From: Faecalibacterium sp. An121
GTDB lineage: Bacteria > Bacillota > Clostridia > Oscillospirales > Ruminococcaceae
Direction: 5' to 3'
Assembly (NCBI RefSeq): GCF_002160915.1
Contig: NZ_NFLM01000015.1
Coordinates: 1 to 64,000 of the forward strand
DNA length: 64,000 bases
Shown here: one piece after another, positions 1 through 8,501 of the stretch
How positions within the stretch are numbered: position 1 is the stretch's first letter
Layout: the number at the start of each line of letters is the position of its first letter
Program-made: the position numbers and the translations under genes
Notes under the pieces: model-generated
What the model saw: the letters and a program-made list of their open reading frames with translations, nothing else
Databases searched by the model: none
Told to the model about the DNA's origin: nothing

Positions 1-44
1 GACCCAAAACAGGTTCAAAGGAAGGTCCTTTCCTTTGTGTGCCT

Positions 45-72
45 ATCATAACATACCCCCCCCCGGTGTCAA
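45..72 (-). promoter_or_regulatory. Leftward promoter with C9 tract in spacer
   Basis: On the minus strand TTGACA (67-72) and TATGAT (45-50) are 16 bases apart. The spacer contains a run of nine C on the + strand (56-64). It points off the left edge, towards whatever gene follows tig; in many Firmicutes that is clpP, but that gene is not in the window. Confidence 0.5.
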
Positions 73-151
73 GACCCAATTTCAAAATTTCCCATTTTTT
101 CTTTATTTTCTTTAGTTCGCATCCACTAACTTTGGGGGAGGGGATCTGGAG

Positions 152-186
152 GCAAACGAAAAAGCACCTGCCGGAGCAGGTGCTTT
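152..186 (-). terminator. Terminator of tig
   Basis: AAAGCACCTGC and GCAGGTGCTTT form an 11-bp stem with a four-base loop. On the minus strand it is followed by a T-rich run. It lies about 25 bases after the tig stop codon. Confidence 0.85.
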
Positions 187-210
187 CTGGTTTGGTTTTG
201 CGGCAGGGCT

Positions 211-1512
211 TTATGCCTGCACTTCTTTGACGGTGGAGCGCTCGATCACCCAATCGGCGGCCCGGCGGATGGACTCGTTGCGGCGCAGCGCCCGCAGGTC
301 CGTCTTTTCCTTGACCTCCTCCAGGGTCTTTTTGGCCATCTCGGCCCGCTTGGACAGCTGCTGGTCCAGCTCGGCGTCGGTGGGCACCAGCCCTTCGGTC
401 CCGGCGATCTGGAGCAGGGCCATCCGGGCGCGGGTATTCCGCTCTGCCACCTTGCGGACGGTGGCCTTGAACTCATCCCGGGTCTGGTGGATCTGGCCCA
501 GGTATTTGTCCATGCTCAGACGCTGCATTTGCAGCTGCTGCTGGACGCTCTGCATCTCAACATGGTAGGCATTCTCCACCAGGATCTCGGGCAGATCGCC
601 CTTGGCGGCGTCGGCCAGCTGCATCAGGATCTGGTTGCGGGCATGGTTGATGGCGGTGGTGCGCTTGCGGGCGGCCAGCTGGTCATGCACCTGGGCCCGG
701 TACTCCTCCATGGTGTCCACCTTCCCTGCCTTCTTGGCAAAGTCGCTGTTCAACGCGGGCAGCTGGCGGATGCACACGTCGATGATCTTCACCTTAAAGG
801 TCGCATCCTTGCCCGCCAGGTCTTTGGCATGGTAGGCGGCGGGGAAGGTGACATTCAGATCGAACTCATCCCCTGCCTGGTGGCCGAGGATGCCCTCCTC
901 AAAGCCGGGGATCATACGGCCGCGGCCCAGCTCGATGGCCTGCTTGGTGGCGCTGCCCCCGGGGAAAGGCTCCCCGTTCACATAGCCGGTGTAGTCCATG
1001 TGGACGATGTTGCCCTTGACGGCGGGGCCCTTGTGGGGCACCAGCTCGGCAAAGCCGGCCCGGCGGCGCTCGATCACCCGGTCCACTTCCTTGTCGGTGG
1101 TGGCGGGGATGGTGCAGGTCACCTCAAAGCCGGTGGTCTTTTCCAGCTGGAACGCAGGCTGCAGGGGCACCGTGGCGGTGGCGACAAAGCCATCCTCCTT
1201 TTTGACGCTGACCAGGTCGTAGCTGGGCTCGTCCACCGGCTGCAGATCGTTTTCGGCCAGGGCCTTTTCGTACAGGGCGGGGACGTCCCGGTCCATCAGG
1301 TCGTTGATGGCGTCATACCAAAAGACATGTTCGCCCCGGTCCGCCTCGATCTGGGCCCGGTCAGCCTGTCCTTTGGCGAAACCCTTGATCGTAAAGGTAT
1401 CCCGAGTGCGCTGATAAACAGCCTCGGCGGCCTCCTCCAGCTCGGCGGCTGAGGCGCTGAAGGTCATTTTGCAGACGTTCTTTTCAGGCGTTTCTACATT
1501 TACCAATTTCAT
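211..1512 (-). CDS. tig: Trigger factor
   Basis: This is the ribosome-bound chaperone and peptidyl-prolyl isomerase that meets nascent chains at the exit tunnel. The 433-residue product has the family length and order: an N-terminal ribosome-binding domain, a central FKBP-type PPIase domain (GNIVHMDYTGYVNGEPFPGG, then IPGFEEGILG) and a long helical C-terminal chaperone domain. The open frame continues upstream, but the start at 1512 is chosen because GGAGG lies just before it and the product begins MKLVNVET as expected. The ribosome-binding loop, normally GFRKGK, reads GFAKGQ here, a mild departure. It is transcribed alone and divergently from the serine dehydratase genes. Confidence 0.93.
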   Translation of the reverse strand: MKLVNVETPEKNVCKMTFSASAAELEEAAEAVYQRTRDTFTIKGFAKGQADRAQIEADRGEHVFWYDAINDLMDRDVPALYEKALAENDLQPVDEPSYDLVSVKKEDGFVATATVPLQPAFQLEKTTGFEVTCTIPATTDKEVDRVIERRRAGFAELVPHKGPAVKGNIVHMDYTGYVNGEPFPGGSATKQAIELGRGRMIPGFEEGILGHQAGDEFDLNVTFPAAYHAKDLAGKDATFKVKIIDVCIRQLPALNSDFAKKAGKVDTMEEYRAQVHDQLAARKRTTAINHARNQILMQLADAAKGDLPEILVENAYHVEMQSVQQQLQMQRLSMDKYLGQIHQTRDEFKATVRKVAERNTRARMALLQIAGTEGLVPTDAELDQQLSKRAEMAKKTLEEVKEKTDLRALRRNESIRRAADWVIERSTVKEVQA

Positions 1513-1678
1513 AGTCGATGTTACCCTCCGTGCGGCCCCCTGCGGGCGCGATATAGTCAATTTGAAATTATTATAGCACAGATAGGGCAAAAGCGGTATA
1601 ATAAAATTGTAATTTTCTGCGCATACCCCCATGGTAGGCGCGCCAAAACCACCCAAAAGAAAGGCAAGGACAGCATCT
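1513..1678. promoter_or_regulatory. Divergent tig/sdaAB intergenic region
   Basis: This AT-rich gap separates two diverging genes. A TATAAT box reads rightward at 1598-1603 and another reads leftward at 1570-1575. Neither has a convincing -35 hexamer at normal spacing, so exact promoters are uncertain. An AAGGCAAGGA ribosome site precedes the sdaAB start. Confidence 0.4.
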
Positions 1679-2344
1679 ATGCGCCTGTTTGACGTATTGG
1701 GGCCGGTGATGATCGGCCCTTCTTCCAGCCATACCGCGGGGGCGGCCCGCATCGGCCGCACCGCCCGCCAGCTTTTGGGCGAAGCGCCCCTGCAGGCCGA
1801 CATCGGCCTGTACGGCAGCTTTGCCACCACCGGCCGGGGCCACGGCACCGACCGCGCCATTGTGGCCGGGCTGCTGGGCATGAAGCCCGACGACCCCCGT
1901 CTGCCCGACAGTTTTGCCCTGGCCCAGAAGGCAGGGCTGCACTTTTCCATCCATCCGGTGGAGCTGCGCTCGGCCCACCCCAACACGGCAGTCCTGACCT
2001 TGCAGGGCGCGCACCGGCGTCTGAACCTGACCGCAGCCTCGGTAGGGGGCGGCCGCATCCGGATCACCTCCATCGACGGGGTCAACGCCGACTTCGGCGG
2101 GGACGCCAATACCCTGATCATCCACAATGAGGACACCCCCGGCTGCATCGCCGAGGTGACCCAGGCTCTGGCCCGGCGGCGGATCAATATCGCCTCCATG
2201 CAGGTGTTCCGTTCCTCCCCCGGCGGGGAGGCCGTGATGGTGCTGGAATGCGACAGCCACATCCCTGCCGGCATCCAGCCCCAGCTGGCCGCTGTGCCCG
2301 GCATCCGAAAAGTCACCTGCCTGAATGTGGATGAGGACGTATAA
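1679..2344 (+). CDS. sdaAB: L-serine dehydratase, beta subunit
   Basis: This is the small subunit of the oxygen-sensitive, iron-sulfur L-serine dehydratase, which deaminates serine to pyruvate and ammonia. The product has 221 residues. It starts MRLFDVLGPVMIGPSSSHTA, the family signature in which the SSSHT segment lies near the active site. The C-terminal part (about residues 140-215) is an ACT domain, NTLIIHNEDTPGCIAEVTQ, presumably sensing an amino acid. The ATG at 1679 is preferred over an upstream in-frame ATG (1631) because of its ribosome site and the family N-terminus. It is followed after 21 bases by the alpha subunit. Confidence 0.93.
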   Translation: MRLFDVLGPVMIGPSSSHTAGAARIGRTARQLLGEAPLQADIGLYGSFATTGRGHGTDRAIVAGLLGMKPDDPRLPDSFALAQKAGLHFSIHPVELRSAHPNTAVLTLQGAHRRLNLTAASVGGGRIRITSIDGVNADFGGDANTLIIHNEDTPGCIAEVTQALARRRINIASMQVFRSSPGGEAVMVLECDSHIPAGIQPQLAAVPGIRKVTCLNVDEDV

Positions 2345-2365
2345 AAAGAAAGAGAGGAAACCCCC

Positions 2366-3250
2366 ATGTCCTTTTTATCCTGTGCCGAGATGCTGACCTA
2401 CGCCCATGAGCACAGCTGCACCCTGGCCCAGGCGGTGCTGCGCAGCGACCTGGCCGAAAGCCGTCTGACCGAGGAGGCCAGCCGGGCCCAAATGCGCCGT
2501 CTTTGGCAGGTGATGCAGCAGACCAGCCGGGACTACGACCCCAGCCGCCGCAGCCGCAGCGGTCTTGTGGGGGGCGACGCAGCCAAGGTGGAGCAGGCTG
2601 CCGCCCAGGGCCGGCTGCTGGGCGGGGCGTATCTGTCCGCCGTTACCGCCGAGGCCCTCAAAACCGCCGAGTGCAACGCCTGCATGAAGCGGATCGTAGC
2701 CGCCCCCACGGCGGGCAGCTGCGGGGTCCTGCCTGCGGTGCTGCTGCCCATGGCCCAGGAGGGTCAGGCCAGCGACGAAGCGATCTGCGATGCGCTGTAT
2801 GTGGCCGCAGGCTTCGGGCAGGTGATCGCGGCCCGTGCCACCCTGGCCGGCGCGGAGGGAGGCTGTCAGGCCGAAGTGGGCGCCGCCAGCGCCATGGCGG
2901 CCGCCGCCCTCTGCTATCTGAAAGGCGGCACCGCTGCCGCCTGCGCCGCAGCCGCAGCCATGGCTCTTGGCAATCTGCTGGGGCTTGTCTGTGACCCGGT
3001 GGCGGGCCTGGTGGAAGTCCCCTGTGTCAAGCGGAATGTCGTGGGCGCCGTGAACGCCGTAGCCTGCGCCAATATGGCTCTGGCCGGCATCGACAGCTCC
3101 ATCCCCTGCGACGAAGTGATCGACGCCATGGGCCGTGTGGGCCGCCAGCTCTCCCCCGACCTGCGCGAGACCGGCGCCGGCGGCCTGGCCGCCACCCCCA
3201 CCGGCCGCGCCATTGCCCGCCGCCTGGCGGCGGAAGCCGGGGGCGTATAA
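2366..3250 (+). CDS. sdaAA: L-serine dehydratase, alpha subunit
   Basis: This is the catalytic iron-sulfur subunit partnering sdaAB. The 294-residue length fits the family. Cysteines in ECNACMKRIVAAPTAGSCG and in CDPVAGLVEVPC are those expected to hold the [4Fe-4S] cluster, and the APTAGSCG motif is diagnostic. AGAGAGGAAA precedes the ATG. The two genes form a short operon; no clear rho-independent terminator with a T run follows before the tRNA promoter. Confidence 0.94.
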   Translation: MSFLSCAEMLTYAHEHSCTLAQAVLRSDLAESRLTEEASRAQMRRLWQVMQQTSRDYDPSRRSRSGLVGGDAAKVEQAAAQGRLLGGAYLSAVTAEALKTAECNACMKRIVAAPTAGSCGVLPAVLLPMAQEGQASDEAICDALYVAAGFGQVIAARATLAGAEGGCQAEVGAASAMAAAALCYLKGGTAAACAAAAAMALGNLLGLVCDPVAGLVEVPCVKRNVVGAVNAVACANMALAGIDSSIPCDEVIDAMGRVGRQLSPDLRETGAGGLAATPTGRAIARRLAAEAGGV

Positions 3251-3299
3251 GGCCCCGCAGCGCGGCCATAAGATCCCGAAAAGTTTTTTCAAAAAGCCC

Positions 3300-3328
3300 T
3301 TGACAAAACCCCGCCTTGATGGTAGAAT
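3300..3328 (+). promoter_or_regulatory. Promoter of tRNA-Arg
   Basis: TTGACA (3300-3305) and TAGAAT (3323-3328) are 17 bases apart. The tRNA begins 25 bases after the -10 box. Confidence 0.8.
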
Positions 3329-3352
3329 ATGTCCTGTTCCGAGTGAACACAT

Positions 3353-3429
3353 GCGTTGGTAGCTCAGCTGGATAGAGTGACTGACTACGAATCAGTAGGC
3401 CGGGGGTTCGAGTCCCTTCCATCGCACCA
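3353..3429 (+). tRNA. tRNA-Arg(ACG)
   Basis: A 77-nt cloverleaf can be drawn, including an encoded CCA end. The anticodon stem is ACTGA/TCAGT around loop CTACGAA, giving anticodon ACG. The D arm is GCTC/GAGT and the T loop TTCGAGT. The acceptor stem GCGTTGG/CCATCGC carries one U4-U69 mismatch. The 3' half from the anticodon loop onward doubles as the attachment core of element E1. Confidence 0.92.
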
Positions 3430-3432
3430 AAA
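3385..3432 (+). repeat. attL of element E1 (48-bp repeat)
   Basis: Forty-eight bases, from the anticodon loop of tRNA-Arg to four A after CCA, recur without mismatch at 23677-23724. The left copy is part of the intact tRNA and the right copy is an orphan 3' half. This is the usual signature of tyrosine-recombinase integration into a tRNA gene. Confidence 0.93.
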
Positions 3433-3470
3433 TCCCACGAAGAATCGTAAGATTCTCCGTGGGTTTTTTG
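3433..3470 (+). terminator. Terminator after tRNA-Arg, carried by E1
   Basis: CCCACG and CGTGGG close an imperfect hairpin with AGAATC/GATTCT inside and GTAA at the tip, followed by TTTTTT. It lies just inside the element, so integration replaces the host terminator with this one. Confidence 0.8.
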
Positions 3471-3480
3471 TTTTTCAAGG

Positions 3481-3556
3481 TGCTTGCACATTTTTGCACA
3501 TCAGCTGCACATCTGCGGGATGAGCAGTGTATTCTGTGCATCCTCTGCACGGCGTG
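3481..3556. repeat. Left-end TGCACA repeats of E1 (integrase arm sites)
   Basis: Several copies of TTGCACA or CTGCACA follow one another between the att core and the integrase gene. A matching cluster occurs at the right end (23508-23578). Repeats of this kind near the att core are probable arm-type binding sites for the integrase. Confidence 0.6.
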
Positions 3557-3582
3557 GTCTGCGCCGCACAAAAAGAAAATTT

Positions 3583-4983
3583 TTAGGCGAACAATAACCG
3601 GACAAGCTCCCGGCGTTCGTCTGGATTCATCTGCCGGACGGCTTCAAGGATCACAGGACCTGTGATGTTTGTTGGCTCCGGCTTTTTGCTTTCCTCCGGT
3701 CCGCTGGGGGCGGAACTGGATATGTCCTGTTTGTAGAAGTTGGCCTCGATCTTCTCTGCCAGCTCAATCCGGGGCTTGTCCTGGGTGTGGGCGTAGGTGT
3801 CCATCAGGGTCGACGCCGTGGCGTGCCCGGTGTTCCCCTGGACCGACTTGAAGTCGCCGCCGGACTGGAGCAGCTGATAGGTTGCGCTGGAATGACGCAG
3901 CCCATGAAAGACAATCTTCTCAAATTCAGGATGTTCACCCCGCCACTGACGATACCACTTGGTCAGTACATCCGGGGCGATGGGCAGGCCGTCCGGTAAC
4001 CGGAACAACTGCCCACAGTTAGTGTACTTTTCTGGGGCGGATTGCTCGTCCTGCTTCAGCTTCTCAAGCCAGGCCAGAAGTTCTTCCTTTAAAGGCTTCG
4101 TCATATACAGGACGCGATTGGATTTCTGGGTCTTGGCTCGTTTCAGGATCAGCGAGGACTTGCTCCCTTCCCTGCGGTCGGGAAAGATGTGGTAGATCTG
4201 GGCCGGGTCGATCTTGGCCAGAGCGTCCTTGTAGGCGCGCTGCATGGTTTTGCTGATGGTGATGGTCCCCCGGCCATCGGCGGCCTCAAAGTCCAGATCT
4301 TCCGGCTGTAAGCCGAGGATTTCTCCCTCCCGAAGGGAGAGGATCAGACTCAGATGGACTGCCAGATGAAGCGCCGGGTTTTGGATCGACTGCAAAGCTG
4401 CCAGCATGGTTTGCTCGTCCCAGATAGTCCGCTCCTCGGTGTTGATTTTCGGGGCTTCCCGGGGCAAGGGGGATTTGCGGATCAGATCCCATTCGACCGC
4501 ATAGGAGAAGGCGGTTTTCAGGAGGGTGTGAACCTCGCGGATGGACGTGCTGGATAGCAGCCGTTTCTTTTGGGCGGGGGTCAGCTCCTGTTTTTCGCCG
4601 TGGATATACTGGCCGCAAGGGGTCTGGCTCAGGGTGGCGTAGAACTGCTCGATGTCAAAGGTGCGGAGGTCTTGAATCTTCCGCTGGCCGATATACGGCG
4701 CGATCAGGTTCTGCACCATCGCGGTGGTTTGGGTGTAGGTCTTGGGAGACCACTTGTGCTTGCTGGACTGAATCGGAATCCATTTTTCCAGCAGTTCCTG
4801 AACTGTCATGGAATCGGGGATCAGGAAGGTGCCATCCTGCAATTCCTTTTCAATCGTGATCTTTCGCTCGGCGGCCTCCTTCTTGGTCTTGAAGGACTCC
4901 CAGCCTTCATGTTTTTTGCCCCGGTGGTCAATATAGGTGTATCGGACGGAATAAGCGCTTCCGCGCTTCATAATGGATGCCAT
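3583..4983 (-). CDS. Tyrosine recombinase (integrase) of E1
   Basis: This 466-residue site-specific recombinase inserts and excises E1 at tRNA-Arg. An N-terminal arm-binding domain (RGSAYSVRYTYIDHRGKK, about 7-24) and a SAM-like core-binding domain (about 60-165) precede the catalytic domain. Visible catalytic residues are R218 (LREGE), H360 and R363 (HGLRHSS), H387 (GHA) and Y397 (DTYAH). The start at 4983 gives the family N-terminus MASIMKRGSAYSVR. It reads towards the tRNA gene, with the excisionase just upstream, and is the counterpart of the E2 integrase at 41612, whose catalytic residues fall at the same positions. Confidence 0.95.
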   Translation of the reverse strand: MASIMKRGSAYSVRYTYIDHRGKKHEGWESFKTKKEAAERKITIEKELQDGTFLIPDSMTVQELLEKWIPIQSSKHKWSPKTYTQTTAMVQNLIAPYIGQRKIQDLRTFDIEQFYATLSQTPCGQYIHGEKQELTPAQKKRLLSSTSIREVHTLLKTAFSYAVEWDLIRKSPLPREAPKINTEERTIWDEQTMLAALQSIQNPALHLAVHLSLILSLREGEILGLQPEDLDFEAADGRGTITISKTMQRAYKDALAKIDPAQIYHIFPDRREGSKSSLILKRAKTQKSNRVLYMTKPLKEELLAWLEKLKQDEQSAPEKYTNCGQLFRLPDGLPIAPDVLTKWYRQWRGEHPEFEKIVFHGLRHSSATYQLLQSGGDFKSVQGNTGHATASTLMDTYAHTQDKPRIELAEKIEANFYKQDISSSAPSGPEESKKPEPTNITGPVILEAVRQMNPDERRELVRLLFA

Positions 4984-4997
4984 GGCTGAACCCTTTC

Positions 4998-5291
4998 TCA
5001 GAGGGCGGCAAACCAGGCATCGAAGCTCTGCCGGTTTACACGGATGCTGGTGCCGATGCGAACCACCCGGAAGTCCTTGGTGGTATTGCAAAGGTTGTAG
5101 GCAGCACGAGGAGAGATGGCCAGGAGTTGGGCAATCTCATCCACCCGGTAAACGAGAGGCTTGAGCGTGGCTGCGCGCGGTCTGTTTTCAGGTTCCACGG
5201 CAGGGTTTGGAGACACTTCCATTGTAGCGGATGCTGGATTGGATTGCAAGGTTTCACAGGCAAAATTTACGGTGTTCTGATTTGTTTTCAA
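4998..5291 (-). CDS. Excisionase-like HTH protein of E1
   Basis: A small DNA-binding protein of 97 residues. The C-terminal half, VYRVDEIAQLLAISPRAAYN followed by LCNTTKDFRVVRIGTSIRV, is a MerR/excisionase-type winged helix that would bend DNA to favour excision. A TTG start at 5291 is chosen because AAAAGGAG lies seven bases before it. It ends 14 bases before the integrase start. The N-terminal half is low in structure, as in the related E2 protein at 41293. Confidence 0.82.
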   Translation of the reverse strand: MKTNQNTVNFACETLQSNPASATMEVSPNPAVEPENRPRAATLKPLVYRVDEIAQLLAISPRAAYNLCNTTKDFRVVRIGTSIRVNRQSFDAWFAAL

Positions 5292-5447
5292 GCGCACGCT
5301 CCTTTTCCCTATCTTGACCGGCAAACCATCCCAGGTGGATGATTTTCAATCCGGCCAGATTGATGTAACAGCCGAAGCTGACAGTTCAGCTCCGGCCCTG
5401 TTGCCTGTGAAATTTTTTGTGCGGGAACTCAAAAATACGCGCCCGAT

Positions 5448-5650
5448 CCGCCCTTCCGCCCGGATACGCCCGGAACCGCCCGCCTGGGCGGATCACCGGG
5501 CGGCAAAGCGGGCGGATGTGATTTTAAAAAACAACGATATTACAATGAAAATAAAGCATTTCCAGGTGAGCGGGCGCGTAGGGCGGGAAATTTTCACTTC
5601 CTGCTCTTTTTTTATGAGCGGGCACAATCCGGGCGGACACATACGCCCTT
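5448..5650. repeat. GGGCGG/CCGCCC iteron-like cluster
   Basis: About ten copies of GGGCGG, its complement or one-base variants lie between the excisionase gene and the end of the helicase gene, in both orientations. Direct repeats beside a P4-type replication protein gene suggest an origin recognised by that protein. The stretch 5292-5611 has no gene. Confidence 0.5.
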
Positions 5651-6940
5651 ATAGCCCCGGTACTCGCCCCCGATGTGCTTCGAGAAGGTAAGGTTGTACT
5701 TGCCGGCACTCTTGAAAAGAAACTGGCTGAACCGCTTCTGAGAGACGGGCGTCTCCAGATTTTCCATGCACCACTTGGAGTAGGCATAGAACAGGTGGGT
5801 AGACCTGGCAGCTGCATCTTCGGCAAAGCGAAGATACTTGTCCGAGGCCATGAACTGATCCAGATTGTTCCCGTCGGCCATCACGGCTTCCAGATTCTTT
5901 CGAGTCCGTTCGCTGAGGGTAAAGCGGTACTGGTTGGCCAGAAGCCGTTTGAGACCCTCCAGCATCCAGAGAAAAATCCCCGGCAGCTCGGCAGCCATCT
6001 TGTCAATCAAAAAAGGATCGTCCACCCGGTTGGGGTCACGATCCTTTACCGAAATCAAAATTTGCCGTCGCCAGAAGCCGTCGCTGCTGTCATTGACGGC
6101 GATCAGATTGCCGTTGCCGAAGCAGAGCAGCCGGACATAGAGCCGGCCCTGGGTGGCCTGTTTTCCTTTCCGTTCGATGCAGGTCTTGTCCTCGGCGGTG
6201 ACGATGGACTTCACGTTCCGGGTGTCGGGCAGAGCCGTCATCTGGAGATCATCGTCCACCATCACCAGTTTGTGTTCCAGGTTGGCGCTGGCGAAGCGGT
6301 TGGTTTCCAGCCGATGGATTGATTCCATGTGAACGGAATCGCCCATCAGCTTTTTGACCACCAGTCCGATGCGGGATTTGCCTTCGCCGCCCCGTCCGGT
6401 GAGGATCATCATTTTCTGCGCCTTGGTGGAAGGAATGAGAAGATATCCCAGATACTCCTGTAGGGTTGGGATGTCCTCTGGTACCAGCAAGCCATTCAGA
6501 AAGCCCAGCCAGGTTTCCGGGGCCGGGGCGTCCGGCTGGTACTCCACCGGGAAGCGATTGAGGCAGAGTTCCTTTTCGGGAACAAAGCCCCTCTCATCCA
6601 GGTAGTAGGTCCCATTTTTCAAATGAATCCGGTCCAGCTGGGTTTCCCATTCTTCCCGGTAGCACTCCATCTTGATGGCATCCACAATTCGCTTGGTCTT
6701 TTTGGCGGTGTCATTGCGGGCAGCCGGCCGGATCTCCTGGTGGATTTCGTGGCGTAGCCGCTCCTCGTTGACCTCACCGTCCACATCAAATAATTTTTGG
6801 TCCAGGCACATCAGTGGACGCTTCTGCAGAAAATAGGCGCAGAATGCAGACTCCACGATTTTGCCCTTGCTGTCAATCCAAAGTTGGTCCTCTTCCTGCT
6901 CATCCATTTCGTCGCGGACATCATCGTCTGTCCAGGTCAT
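5612..6940 (-). CDS. P4-family replicative helicase of E1
   Basis: A 442-residue superfamily 3 helicase of the phage P4 alpha / D5 type, which would unwind an origin when the element is excised. Walker A is GRGGEGKS (182-189) and Walker B is KLVMVDDD (about 230). Arginine-rich sensor segments follow. No N-terminal primase domain is present. Its ATG at 6940 is preceded by AAGGAGG and overlaps the 3' end of the relaxase gene by 20 bases, so the two are translationally linked. It resembles the helicase of E2 (37997) in length and motif order. Confidence 0.88.
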   Translation of the reverse strand: MTWTDDDVRDEMDEQEEDQLWIDSKGKIVESAFCAYFLQKRPLMCLDQKLFDVDGEVNEERLRHEIHQEIRPAARNDTAKKTKRIVDAIKMECYREEWETQLDRIHLKNGTYYLDERGFVPEKELCLNRFPVEYQPDAPAPETWLGFLNGLLVPEDIPTLQEYLGYLLIPSTKAQKMMILTGRGGEGKSRIGLVVKKLMGDSVHMESIHRLETNRFASANLEHKLVMVDDDLQMTALPDTRNVKSIVTAEDKTCIERKGKQATQGRLYVRLLCFGNGNLIAVNDSSDGFWRRQILISVKDRDPNRVDDPFLIDKMAAELPGIFLWMLEGLKRLLANQYRFTLSERTRKNLEAVMADGNNLDQFMASDKYLRFAEDAAARSTHLFYAYSKWCMENLETPVSQKRFSQFLFKSAGKYNLTFSKHIGGEYRGYKGVCVRPDCARS

Positions 6941-8501
6941 GCAGTCCTCCTTGTTCTGCTTCCTGTTGTCGATCTTCCCGGTGGAGGGTCGACAACAGAT
7001 TTTGCTGTGCGGTGCTTAGTTCCATCCATGCCTTTTTTGCTTCACGGTACGCCTCATAGAACTGAGCTTTTTCCGAGATCAGATGTTCACGTTCGGTTTC
7101 CAGTTGTTTCAGGCTGGGCAGTTTGGTGATCTTTTGGGCCTTAAAATAGGCGGCTGCCGCCTGGTAAGCTGTCAGTTCGGCGCGGTGCTGTTCCCGAAAG
7201 ATTTCCGGGTTCTTTGCGGTCTTGACCTGCTGGGCAAACTTCTTGTTCTGAACGTAGGCCAGAGCATGGCGGCTCAATTCCCGGTTGGCTTTGATGCGGT
7301 TTTCCAGGTCCTTCACCACCTTGTGGGCTTCGTCATACTTTTCTGCCAGTTCCTTGACGCGGGCGTCCAGTTCTTCCTCGCTGTTCAAGTTGTACCGGGT
7401 GAAAAGCGCCATGGATTTTGCCAGCTGTTTGAGATTGAAAATCTTGGCCCAGTGCTCGTAGCCAGCGCCCTTACCTGCGGCCAGCTTGGCCTGAATGTCA
7501 ATCAGGCGGCTGATGCGGTCGGGGTGAGGATCAGAGCTGTAGAGCCTGGCGGTTTTCTTTCGCTCGGCGTTTTCACCGAGAACAGCCAGAACTTTCTCTT
7601 TGGAAAAATCATCGCCCAGCTTGCGAGAGGAGATGGGTTTGGTCCGGCCGGCGGTGAGGTAACTGAACCGGCCGCGGCTTTCACGAACCGTGATGCCATG
7701 CTCCTGTAAAAGCTGAGCGGAAAATTCCTCGAGACTGACGGCCTTGGTCAGAACAGAACGAATTTGCCGGCGAAGGACCGCTTTCTCGGTTTCATATTTG
7801 GTTTGCCGGATGGACTGACCGGAAGCGGCTGCCTTCTGGTTGGCGTGGTCGAGTCGGCGCTGGCCGCGCCGCTGCGCCCAGTATTCCTTTTCGGTAATCC
7901 GTTCACCAGTGCCGTTTAGCAGGTCGATTTGGTAGAGTCCGGCCTCCTGGCAAAGCTCCATGGTCTCAACCCGAAGGTGCCGGAGCATCGCGGCAGTGCA
8001 GCGATGCTTCATGCCCTCCTGCCAGTCGCAGGGCTTTTCCATATAGGGCTGCCTCGGGATGGTCCGTATTCGGACACTGCCGATGACAATGTGAACGTGG
8101 ATATTACCAGCTCCGTTGTGCCCATCGGGGTGAGAGCAGACAATGGCAGGATGACCTGGAAAGTTTTCCTTGCAGAATTGCAGGCCAAGGGCCTGGGCCT
8201 TTTCCAGGGTCAATCCGTTGTCCGCAGCGTCCCGCGGGTCGAAGCTGATGATATATTGGTGGGTTTTCACATCGTCAGGAGAGAAGTTCTTTCCGTACTT
8301 CCGGTTTGCCAGCAGGCAGGCCATGGCAAAGGATTGCCCACCGCATTCCAGGGTGTCCAGTAAGTACTCCTCCCGCAGCTTGGGATGGCCGTTCTCATCC
8401 AGAAGGGGGAGACCGGTGTACTCGTTGTGCTGAAAGGTCAGATAGTGTTCAGGTGCCGTAAGATCGGAGTTCTTCGAGCTTGTATGCTTGATGGTTGCCA
8501 T
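6921..8501 (-). CDS. Relaxase / mobilization nuclease
   Basis: This 526-residue protein would nick oriT and lead the strand transferred by a helper conjugation system. The metal-binding motif III is visible as HPDGHNGAGNIHVHIVIG (124-141), with H128, H135 and H137 the likely ligands. The nuclease occupies roughly the first 220 residues. The rest is charged and helical, probably coiled coil around 380-500. It overlaps mobC upstream by 53 bases and the helicase downstream by 20. The family looks MOBP-like, unlike the MobV protein of E2. Confidence 0.88.
   Translation of the reverse strand: MATIKHTSSKNSDLTAPEHYLTFQHNEYTGLPLLDENGHPKLREEYLLDTLECGGQSFAMACLLANRKYGKNFSPDDVKTHQYIISFDPRDAADNGLTLEKAQALGLQFCKENFPGHPAIVCSHPDGHNGAGNIHVHIVIGSVRIRTIPRQPYMEKPCDWQEGMKHRCTAAMLRHLRVETMELCQEAGLYQIDLLNGTGERITEKEYWAQRRGQRRLDHANQKAAASGQSIRQTKYETEKAVLRRQIRSVLTKAVSLEEFSAQLLQEHGITVRESRGRFSYLTAGRTKPISSRKLGDDFSKEKVLAVLGENAERKKTARLYSSDPHPDRISRLIDIQAKLAAGKGAGYEHWAKIFNLKQLAKSMALFTRYNLNSEEELDARVKELAEKYDEAHKVVKDLENRIKANRELSRHALAYVQNKKFAQQVKTAKNPEIFREQHRAELTAYQAAAAYFKAQKITKLPSLKQLETEREHLISEKAQFYEAYREAKKAWMELSTAQQNLLSTLHREDRQQEAEQGGLHDLDRR

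Noticed and set aside
1513-2367. N-terminal extension of trigger factor in the same frame
   Set aside because: It is antisense to sdaAB, has no family similarity, and a good ribosome site and standard start exist at 1512.
3027-3491. Minus-strand ORF across tRNA-Arg and the end of sdaAA (contains MEGTRTPGLLIR)
   Set aside because: This peptide is the well-known false translation of tRNA antisense sequence; a similar one covers the orphan copy at 23412-23780.
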